This document shows positions 13,134-25,100 of a stretch of DNA of 64,000 nucleotides, one piece after another. Position 1 is the first letter of the stretch. The number at the start of each line of letters is the position of its first letter. The position numbers were made by a program, and so were the translations under genes. This DNA comes from Rhyzopertha dominica. Lineage: Eukaryota; Arthropoda; Insecta; Coleoptera; Bostrichidae. A model generated the notes under the pieces. It worked only from the letters and a program-made list of their open reading frames with translations. It searched no databases and had not been told where the DNA came from. The DNA is taken from the NCBI GenBank assembly GCA_025024175.1, contig QCXZ01000001.1:2728001-2792000 (forward strand), read 5' to 3'.

Positions 13134-16100
13134 CTGAAACAATAAAGGCGGTGTAAACATAAAGATAACAGTCAAGTAGACTCGGAAGCCTCATCTGGAA
13201 AGGTTACCAGTAAATCGAGAGACTTTATAGGCCTGCAGATGCATGGCGGAACAAACTAAGAGCTTGGGCTCATATATTGTATTTTCTGAGGACGACGAAG
13301 TAAGATAGTATATTATCATTCAAGTCTAACTCTTCTGGGCTCGACAATTTAAATGTCACAATGCTAGTTCGGGCAGTTCGTGTTGTTATTCTATACTTGA
13401 GACATAAAATTACTGTTTGCATTGATGAAAGCGTTGTCCCTGACTGTTGGAAAAGGTATTTAGTGATTCCTATTCCTATTCCTATTCCTATTCCTAAAAA
13501 CAACACCCCTACTCGACCAAGTTGGCATTAATAATTTCATAGTTTGGTTTGATGACCATAAAAATAGTCGACTATTTATGAAGATCTTGTCATATTACAA
13601 ATGAGGTAAAAAACTACAAGTAAAAAGTAAGCAGCAGGATCCATAGACCTATCGCATTATATTTTTTTATTACGGGATCGATTTCATTTAGACCATCCAT
13701 GTCATAATTTATTCGCAACTCTCTTACCGTTTTTACAACCCTGCAATACTATTTACCTTTTATTTACAGTAACAGTTGGTACGGCACGCGACCCCTCATA
13801 AATCAAACCATCTCTTTGTGACTTTGCGAATTTCCAGTGCCGGCTTTAAGCCGTTTTAGAACTCGTTTTTGTTTGTGCAGTGTATATTATTCTAAGTAGT
13901 TTTTAATCATTCGGTTAATAAGAGGTTTTACATCGATCGTTTTTATTTACGTCTCAAAATGAATTGTACGTAGTTTTAGATGAGTAGCAACATTATCTTG
14001 CACAAGCAAAGTATATCTAGTTATAATGAAATTTGTAATCTAACTAGGCATTTTTTAATATGCAAAGAAAAATCTCGCATGCCTAAATATTTTTTTCCAC
14101 TACTAGCTACGAAGTTGACAATTATTGCGTCTCCTAGACAACTGAGAAGTTGAATTTCTCCATTAGTGGTTAATAATTTTTTCTATTCTTAACCTAGGTT
14201 AATAATGAACAAATTCGAAAGTTTTGTGAATTCAGAGATAGTTGTTTAACAAAAACTTGTGCAACGTAATTTTGTATACCCAGGAGATTGTCTTTAACGT
14301 ATTTGCTGCTTGAAGTTACCTAACACGATAAAATTATTTGAATAAAAATGCCCTTAGTTTAAAATTCGCGCTCAACCAAAAAATGACAGCTGATGAGAGA
14401 CGACCGAATCATGACATGACCGAATGACGGAATGCGGGCGGGCGGGAGAGTCGAAGCTTGGTTATGTTCATGTTAGAAGACTATCCAAACAACAAAAGTT
14501 TATTTAAACAAATATTAATACAATGAACACAAATTATTGTTTCCCAAAGTTATAATTAATTGTGCAATTGTTGCAAGTCATAGTGATCGTTGCACCCGAT
14601 GTGTTGGTTAGAGCTGTATTTGGTAAATTGATAACCGTATTATGCAGAGTACTGGTTTCATTAGTGTTTTTAGGTGGAACTCTTAGCGGTGAAGATGAGG
14701 TTGATGTAACTGCAGCCGATGAGAGTAAACACTGTGACTCAGCTGATAAAGCCACGGAAGTTGAAGATGTAGAAGGCCCTTGGAGCATATCTGCGATTGA
14801 CCTTTTGAGTACCAGTGACTCCTCAATGTAACCTTCTGCTACCGTTGCAGATCTCCAACCTCCATGTTGTTTTAGTTGTAGTGTGTTACCGCCACTAGCC
14901 GCTAAAATAGTGGCAGAAGTTCTTCGAAAGCAATGACCAGTGAAGGAACTAGGATCTGCCAAATTCAGGAAGGTTGCAATTTTATTAGGCATTTGTGCAA
15001 TTGTATTATGCCCAATATACTGCCTTGTAGCTTTTCCATTTCTAATCCCAACAAATAATCGAGGTAAGTTTACATGTGATCTGCATTTTAAATATTTCTT
15101 TATAATTTCAATCCACAGAGCGTCTGTGACAACAAATTTTCGTGAAGATCCATTTTTACTCTGACGAATATTTATAACAATTATGTCACCTTTATCCACA
15201 ACATCCGTCATTAGCAAATTGCAGAGTTCGTCTCCGCGGCAAGCCCCCGCAACACCTATTACAAGAACTGCCTGTAATTAAGGAATATCTATGTATTAAT
15301 ATCAATAAACAATGTGATGTAAACGTGTACTTACTTTAATCGCGAGGTAAAGGTCGTCAGCCGCATGCGTTAAAAATTTTGTAATGTCTTCTTTTGAAAA
15401 CACAGAGGACTTTTTTGGTGTATAATTCTTATTTTGCCTTTTTAGATAACCGATTAATTTAAAAAATTTCGAAATGTCAATGTTTTCTTTAAGCTTAATA
15501 GTGGCTTTCAACATGGAATAGTGCGCCCATAGAGTAGATGCCTTTTTATCATTCGCGTATTCATTGAAATACGCTAGAAGTACGTTTTCACTAATTCCAC
15601 CAGCGCCTTTACTTACACACCAATGTTTAAAAGTTTCGTAAGTTTTCAAATACACGCTTTTGGACTTTTGAGGCAGTAGTTCGTCGTTTAACTGCTCTGC
15701 AGCTTCCCGCATTTCAGGCGGTGTACAATTAATTTCTAACATATCCATATTGGAAGGAAACACCCAAACACGATAATTACAAACGTTGTAACACAGAGAT
15801 AAGTTCTTATTTGTGCGTTGTGTCAAAAATAAATTTGATTAGTGGAAATGTCAACTGCATCAGACTACTTGATTTTTTGTTTTATTAGTGGAAAAGCGAA
15901 TTTGCATTTTTGTACTACACTTTATTTTTACAAGAATTTTTTTATCTTTTGCTTTAAATTTGGCTAGTAGTGGAAAAAGTAGTATATACACCACGGTGGG
16001 GAAGACATTTTTATAGACCTTGCACCTTATTCCGCTCGGGACAAGCCCTCGCGAAATAATCTTGGTGCTCGGTCAATAATAATAGTCTTCGCCACCTTGG

Positions 16101-19100
16101 TGTATAATATACTATTATTTTTATTTTTAACATTCCTGTAATATTTATATCCTGTGAATATGTTGAATGCTGTGCTAGCCGAAAATTATAAGCAATACAT
16201 TTTAATATTTTTACAATCTTTTAACTATTGGAAACAATAACGGTTAACATAACTAAATATGTAAATAAAAGACAAGTATTTTAAAAGAAAATAATAAGAA
16301 TATATATTTTTCTAAATACAAAAAAAATAATTCCATACATCTATTATATTTGACCAAAAAAGTCTAACAAGTTTACACCGACATACCTTAAATATATTAA
16401 TTATTATCATCATCACTACTGTCAAATTCTGATTCACTGCTAGCATCATCATTAACATGTATTATAAAATTTAGAAAATTTGGGGATACACAGCCATTTT
16501 CAATTTCAATAACACGCTTTATACAGCTTTTCCACAGTTCTTTCTTTATACTACTTACTTTTCTACGCACTAAATCTACAACTCCTGAACTCAAACGCGG
16601 ACATGCATTGTTTCTTCTTATTCCTTTTTTAAGCGTCCTCCGTACTAATTCAATTGGGTTTAGGACGCAATAATACGGTGGCAAACGCATAACTATATGT
16701 CCATGTCCTTTCGCTAGTTCATCAATTCGATATTGTTTAGGTATGCTGAGGTTTTTTATTATTGTCAACAGATCTTTTTTGGTAACTTTTCCATCCGGAA
16801 TTGTAGTTTTATTCTTTTTCATGTAATCGATTATTTCTTTTTTTATAGCTGATGTTGGCGCCTTGTTCATTAATTTTGAATGATAACTCGCGTTATCCAT
16901 GACTATAACAGATCCTGGTGGTAGCCCTGGCAGTAACTGCTGCTGAAACCAAGTTTCAAAAAGTGCAGAGTCCATGTCGCAATGGTAGTCAGCAGAACAA
17001 TTTTGGATCTGTTTCGCTGACAGTAGTAAGTCATTTTCCACCCATCCATCACTTCCTCCCACATGAAGAATTATAATTCTTTTTCCTCTCGAAGGTGGTG
17101 CTTGCAGAACGCAGTTATTTGTCCCATCTGTCAGACCTTTTTTTATCAAGTCGTGGGTGTCGTACCACGTTTCATCCAAATATACGATATTACGATTTTC
17201 TTGGCGGTACCTTCTGGTTTCGTTTATATAATCCCATCTCATTCTTTTTAGTCGGGTTGATTCCATTATGGACAAACGTTGGTTTAATGTACTATAATTA
17301 AAACCGATGCTCCTCAAGTATTTTCTGAACCACTCTTCGCAATAACTTATGTCATATCCTAATTCCAAAAGTTTTAATTTCAGACTTGCCGTAGTTAGAA
17401 CTTTACTTTCCTTATACATTTGGTAAATCACTTTTTTAATTTCTATCCTATATCTATCTTGTGTAGGGGACACCAACCACTTCACTTGTCACTTTTAACG
17501 AAGCACTGCACTCTTTTTTTATCAAAAAATTGTATACATTTTTTATGATTTCTTTGGCATCTTGGGTAAGGTAACGACGATTCCTCTTGTTTTCTTCAAT
17601 TTGCACTTCCATGTCAGCGTCAGCAACTTCATTCTGAGCGGTACTTGGAGCAGCATTTTCCTAAGGACGGAACATTTTTCGCTTCGTTTGTCTCGCGCAC
17701 AGAAATACTAAGACTGAATGCTAGTTTTGGTTTGACCGGTAGTGTAATNATGGTAAGGCAGTTGCATTACTATACCTTATGTTAAGCATGTTTCAAGAGT
17801 TTTTGAAGAGGAAACAGAAATACATAGATCTTCTATTACGAATCTTAGGTAATGCTATTCAGCTTTATTGAAAAAATAACTGAATAAAATATTTAATAAG
17901 GTGCATATACTTATCGTAAAACATTCCTTTGTAAGAAATCATATACCTGACTCTAGCTTGGATGAGAATCTAATTTCCCCTGGAGGAAATTGCGCTTATC
18001 AATATTAGAATTTCGTACACGTACCCTGAGAAGTGCGCGATTGGAGAAGAGTAATCCTAACCAGCCAATAAATCATACTACCTTTTTTGCTGCATCTTGC
18101 TTTCCACTCGCTTCCTTGCGAAAAAAGAACAAGTATTGCCTAAAGATTAACTTCACCTTAAGGTGGTTTTTTTATGGAGCTACTCAAAAATGTAGGGTAT
18201 TTTATCCATAATTTGATTTATGTTTGGAAGGAGTGGCTCCATTAGCTGCTCCGTGATATCCATGGACCTAACTTCACCGGACTTTTTGTGGGATCATTTA
18301 ATTGATAAATTATACGCAAAAGATTTAAAGCGAGATAGAAGAATGACATCAAATTACGCTAGATATATTTATAGATACCCGAGAATGGTTGCACTGAATT
18401 TGGTGACATAGTGATCGCTATTTCGAGCTTTTAAATAAGTGAAACGGAATGTAGTTTCTAAATTATTTAATCTCTGTTTTCATTAAACAAAAACTAGGTG
18501 TTGCTCTTCTTTATGAGTTGAAGTGGCGCGATCATCACGAGGGCGACCAACAAGCTACAGTTTCGTCATCATCATTTCGTTACCCACCGACCCAAAACAC
18601 CACCATCTCCAATTAGAAGTGCCCCAGCGCTATCAGAATTCGATAAATTAATCAGACCCGAATTCACTCCGAAAGCACTATACTAAATTAGCAAAAGGTC
18701 TTACCTGCTCGCCAGTTCCGGATCGAAGGGGGCGGGCATGGGTAGAACGGGCAGATCCTTGGTGCTTATGCCCCTATGCTGCCTGGACATATGCGAATGC
18801 AGCGAGTTCCTGGACTTCGCGACCGTACCGCAGAGCACGCACCGATAACCGGGACATATCGTGTGCTTGTCTTCCAAATGCGTCCTGAGGGTGTGTGCCG
18901 ATCGGTAAATCTTGCCACATTTCGGACACGGTCTTGGATCTGTCGCTCTCACCCGCTGCAGATCCAGAGATCTTCTCGATACTGGAAATGAGGAAAACAA
19001 GGGATTAGCCTGGGGGCAGATAACGCAGATTCATTGCAGAGAGCTCATCCAGAATTACTGCCTAGTTCCGAATCTAAATCTTCGGGATTATTAATCTGAA

Positions 19101-22100
19101 CGCGACTTTTTGTTTGTTTCCAACACATTTGTGACCTGTTTTGGCCCACTATTTAACGATCTTTTTATGAAAACTGCAGATTTGGATAAACACTCGTTAT
19201 TACACATTGTCTGGATTTATGTAGGCTTGTCACAAAACTATAGAGCCCTGTGAATAGCCATGATGAAACCAAACAGTTTTTAAATTCTATTTTGTGCAGA
19301 AAGCACGTGCAATTACATCTATACTGATATTTATAGATGCACTATTCAATCTCTGTTCGGAAAATAGTGCTTTTTCTAGACAAGACTTCAAACCCTGGTG
19401 GTAAATAGCAATTGACCATATTTATCACGTTGTGTTTTGTACTTTTTCNGACTGCCATTTTCGTTGAAAGCTGCCGCTTTTCTTTGCAAGTAATCACTTG
19501 TCCAAAAAAGTAAACACCCGGTTATTAGAGGGTCACTTCTTATGGTCAATATTGTAATAACGTAACCGCTTAACTATAACCATTAACAACACTAATTTTC
19601 AATCAAAGGGCTCTGAAGTAGGACTAAGAGGCAGGCTCTAGGTTTACAGTGACTCCGCTTTTCTCTCATTTTCATGTAATCGTAAGGTTTCGTACGTAAT
19701 TTTTAGCTAAATTACATATATAATAATGCAAACGTGGACAACACAAATTCGGAAAATTGTGACTTCTTACTTTTCAGAATTGCAACATGCAGTGTTTACA
19801 TCAAATTTTAAAGGTGCAGAACAAAATAAAAAATGAACAACCCTCCAAAAGCGAAAATAACATTATTAGATGAAACTCCGAAAGAAAACGTAAAAGATGG
19901 TACAGAAAAATTCTTTTTCGCGTTATTGTTATTTACAACTTTCACAACGAACTACATTTCAGGCGAAGTATAAGTAACTGTGGAAAAGAACCATTAAAAA
20001 CTGGCGCAAATAAGAAGGTTGTGCTAAATAAAATAAAGGCAATATTGCAGTTAAAGATCAAACCAATATAAGCAGGAAACCTGTAGAGAGAGAAAACAAA
20101 ATGATGGATCAAAATAAAGTTCTTAAAAGACTGTATCCTTAAGGTCGAAGCATGAAAAAATACTGTTATTTATTGATATAACAGACAATTTAGAAAGAAA
20201 TCTACCTAGCCATGAAACAAAAGATTCACGATTTCATCAAGAGTTTGCTGTTAGATTTGTGTAACATTCTTAGTTCATAGATTAAATTACACGTAAAACA
20301 GTTCAGCAAAAAAGTATCTATTCAAAAATGAGTGAAACTAAATTGAAGCACCGTAGTGGGATATTTTTTTTACAGAAGAAGCCAACGGCTTTCAAATTAT
20401 ACATGAGCCAACTGTGGCCGTGTAGGGACAAGATTAAAGTTGAATTTTGGTGTAAACAGCTTCCGTGTACGATTGTACGATTTGTACAATATCTAGAAAA
20501 TGTTCCACCGGTTGATAGATTGGTGCTTATAAATCAACGGTTAGAGGTCTCTGTTACTGCCAAGGAATTGCAGGTGATTTGGACAAGGAAAGAACTTTGT
20601 TGCCATGTGAATTTTCTTTGTAATCTAACTCTTTTACTCGTTGAAGTTCCTTTTAATTTATCTGGATTCACCTACGTTCGCAGATGATTTTGCGGTGAGA
20701 GATTTGACGTGCGCCTTATTAAATAATCTACTAGGCCAGGTTTAACTGGAAGACGTCATAAAGATAATCATTTATTAACCTGGCTAAGTCCCCTGTCTCA
20801 TGAGGTCGCTTTGGGGTTAAGGTGGACTTAATAAATTAATACCTTGATCCTGCAAGTCGACTCTAAGGCGAAAATTGCGTGTTAATGACCCTGCAGAAGC
20901 AATAAATTGCTTGCATGTTAGATGTTTGTGGAGTGAATTGGGTCAGTATAGTTGTGGATTTTATAAAACAAGTCTCATTGACTTGGACGTGATGGTTGGT
21001 AACTGAACCACGCATTTTTGCGAGTGTCATTGCGGTACGGCATTTTGTTTAGTGTTGTACAGTAGTTAGCCAAAATAAATTACACTTCATGGAAAAATCA
21101 TTAAGTGAATTCATTCTCCTTTCGATTTACGTATTCACAATCAAAATTACTACAACATAGACAATAAAGTCTAAGGTTGCTACGAATGAGGAAAGTAGCT
21201 TGAATGTCTTTTTAGATGTGCAAGAGAATTCCAAGTGTTCCATACAACAGCGTGCTCTCACTCACCATATCAGCAGAAGATCTGTTTAAAAAATGTCGAA
21301 AAAGATAAGTTTCATCCATACAAAATTACAATAATTAAGCGAAGATTATTCGATCGTAGGAATTTTGCGAAACTACTATGAACATGATAGATGAAGATAG
21401 AAACATTTTAAATTGGATTGTTTTCTGATGAAGCGACTTTTTGCCTCAATGGTAATGTAAATAGACATAATTGCAGGTAATGGTCGGACACAAATCCATA
21501 TTGGACACAAACACAAATGTTTGGTGTAGTATTGTCGGTGAGCACATTATTGGGCCACTTTTCATCGATGGAAATTTGAACGCTGTCAAGTATTTACAGG
21601 TCTTACGCGAACACATTATACCAGAAAATGCTGCGTGTCCTTCTGAACAGATATTGGTTTCAGCAAGATGGGGCACCGTCCCATTTTGCAGTCAACGTTC
21701 GTGGATAGTGCGATATTTCCAGACAGATGGATTGGTACCCAGCACGGTCCCCTGATCTGACGCCGCTTGTTGGAATATTTTGAGTACTTTCTGTAATGTA
21801 AATCTGAAAAATACAGCACTTTTCACGGAATTATGTCAGGTTCAATTATTATATTTACACTTTTCTTAACTCAGAAGCAATAAATTGTTCAAGTGCGATA
21901 CATTTTTGAAATCAGAAAATATCCTTTTCAATGGTGTGCGTTTTGACCCCCCCTTCCCATTTAAAAAATGCAACTTGCGCCCATATCTCGGAAAATAGAG
22001 TTGACAAGGAGCGGAAAAAATTCCAGAAAATGCATTTTAATTACCCGTAAGCCCAAGCGCAATTTCAGAAAAAGCGGTCGAACAGAACCCGAACAGACCC

Positions 22101-25100
22101 AGTATACAATATTTTGATTAACGGTCAGCATGGAGTGTCGAGAGACTATTTGTATAACATTAAGAATACGCTGTATTCAGAGGCACAGGTTCGACAGACA
22201 AACTGAAATTGTAATATTCGCATTTGTAGATAATACCGGCTTAAATATACCTCTATAAATTTTGTTTCCATAGTAATATACTTCTGAAGCTGGAAGGTAA
22301 CTTTTCAATAAAAGGGGCATTTTATAGAATTTTATTACTTACTGCGTTAGTTGAAAGGTTATAAGATCCTAAGCGGAGCTTATCAAAACAATGACGTAAA
22401 TTTAGGCTTCCGCAAATTAAACGTGTGTTTGTTGTGTTTTGACGACTTCATGTGTTTCTAATTATTAATACTAAATAAGCACAGATATCTTAATAGTCAA
22501 GATTAATTAGGAATAACGGACTGTTTATCATATTCGACGGGTATCGCCGCTTTAAATTCAAATTACTCTCCATATGACGTATTGCATGTGATAGAAGGAC
22601 GTACAAGTAATGGGATTTACTTTTGCATACGTATCTAGTTGAAATGCACACGAGAAACCACGTAAAAGCCATCCATTTATTTATTGTAGTTCTAAACCTA
22701 TATACACGACCTTAATGGTAACTTCTACTTTATCTCTAAATAACTTAAAAAAATATAGTACATCGCAAAACCTGCAGATTCAAATATACATCCGTTCAAA
22801 TTCCCGCCTTGCGTTCTGTTCAACACGAAAGCAGTTCACTCATTTATATCTCACTATCAAGTTCATATTTATTGCCGTCTAACACATTCTGTAGCACGTC
22901 AACGTCCTGACAGGGTTCCCGTATCGCAGCCCCCGGATCCCTTATCAGTCGTGTTTACAAGCTCCACTTCATCTGCTTCATAGTTTCCCATTGTTTCGAA
23001 TGCTTAGTCCTCATGTGATTTCTAACCGAATTAGGGTGCGCGAATCTCTTGCCGCATTCCGAGACGGGGCACAGGGGGCTATCTTTGGGGTAATGTTCGT
23101 CAATGTGAGCCCTGGCCACGCTGATGGTAGGAAGAATGCGATCGCACAACGGACATTCGTACTTGATGGGCGGTGGAGGCATTCCCGTCGGCCTCTGGGG
23201 GTGATCGGGGTGTCTTGGGGGGCTGCGACCTCTTCTGCTGCTGGCATCTGCAATGCCAAAGTCTCGCTGCACTATAGATGTATTTTGTTTTTTTTTTTTT
23301 TATTAACTATGATTACAGCACACAAGAATAGAACTACTGGTTGGACTGGTTGTAGATATGACTACGTAACATTTATCCTTTACGGATCCTAACGCACTTC
23401 GACAGTTTACTTGCGTTATAAAATTTGATTGTAGCAATATTCGGAGAAGTAGCGCAAAAGAGCTGTATTTTTATGCTGTATGTAACAAAGCTATCAAGTG
23501 AAAATAGCACACTATTTCCTTGCATGGAAAGTAGTGAAAATAAAATTTTCATGGTATGGCATATCTATCAGAAATAAAGTTTTGTACATTCTAGCTAGGA
23601 AAGGAGATACAGAATTTTCTCGTAGGTGTACTTCAAGTTTAAATCATTAAAAATGTTGTTAATTAACGTGGTATCCATAATAACTTTCGTATATATAATT
23701 ATTATTTCGCCTTGCGCCATTTTTGGCTTTTTTCGCAGTTGTAGATGCCATCAAAACATGCTTCTCAAAGATGGAGAGCCACAGCAGTATGTAACTTGCA
23801 TCGAGCTTTACTTGGATATCATGAATAGTTAGAAGAACATTCATATTGTTACCGAGATCGCCTGACTTCACACCGTTGGACTTTTTGTTATAGAAATAGA
23901 AGCATTTCTAAAGATAGAGACAGTTATTCAATTACTCACCTTTAAATTTTTACTGGTGTTTTCAGTGTTCTGAAATCTTCAATATAATACTTGTCAGCTC
24001 TGACGACGTCTTTATTCACAAAAATTTTAGAAAACAAAGACAATCTCTCAAAGTCATTTTTTCACTAGATTTTTTTGATGGGCTGTTTTACTGACTGTAA
24101 TACGTCGTATTTTCTAAGATGGCGAATAGTCATTTTCATAAAAGTACCCCCAAAGTACGGCGTGACCTGTCCACGTAAAAACGATGATATCTAAGGAAGC
24201 GTTTGATGACGATTCGTTATTGCCTTTTAAATAATGAGAGGTACAGATAGGTAACGTGTTACCAGAAACGAACAACCGCTACAGCGCGGACTTCAGTGAA
24301 GTATAAAAGTCGTCCCTTTTCACATACTGCTGCAAAATACATAGACATAGAAGGGGGGGGGGGGCTAAAACGCGTCTTAGCTATCCAATAATACGAATGT
24401 GATTTTCATAAGAGCAAAACATTGATTGTATCGTTTTTAAAGTTAGTAAATCTACGTCAATTCAAAATTTTTGGTGGTTTTACTGACCGGAAATTTGAGA
24501 GAAAACTGTGGATACGTAATCTACTTTTCGGTATTTATATTTGTTTGAAATAATTACTGTTAGTTTGCATTTTAATTTTTTACTAGGAGTATTTGTATAT
24601 AAGCGTATGCTGAAATGTTTTGTTATAATCAAATTCTTTGTTATATCTTCAGCACGACTCTGCTACAGATACAGTCAATATGTATTGAAAAAAAAATACA
24701 AAATTTGTCTGCACTGCTCTCTTCTAGAAAATACTTTTCTTTAAATTGGCATCTTTTACAATGGCAAGTTAAAATATAACTTCTTCGTAATAAACCAGCT
24801 CACCTCATAAAACCAACTGAAATTTATGTCTGTTTAAAGGCGAAATCTGTTCTACAAAATCATATTAGCCAGCAACTAGCCATCAGGATTATTTATATGC
24901 ATATTTTCAGGATTAATTCAGTTTACTCTCTGTCTAGAGTGCACATTCTTGGTTTAATTTATGCAAGAGCGAAGTCACATTTAATATTTCCTTCGCGTGC
25001 TCGTGGAAGTATACCTGTCGAAGTGGTCACGATCCTGACATGGTAATATATAATGTCACAAACTACGTATACTAATGTTTCCGCTCCTGCGACGTTAAAA

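Noticed and set aside
12666..13175. Minus-strand 169-codon frame overlapping abrupt exon 7
   Set aside because: It is a shifted-frame shadow of the GC-rich abrupt exon and has no domain; the abrupt frame is supported by family similarity and splice phase.
23253..23272. Upstream acceptor AGTGCAG (about 23269) for zinc-finger module C
   Set aside because: It would join in the wrong phase to the abrupt donor; the acceptor at 23248 fits.
24353..24364. Run of 12 G as a quadruplex candidate
   Set aside because: A single uninterrupted run without separate G-tracts nearby; more likely a homopolymer.
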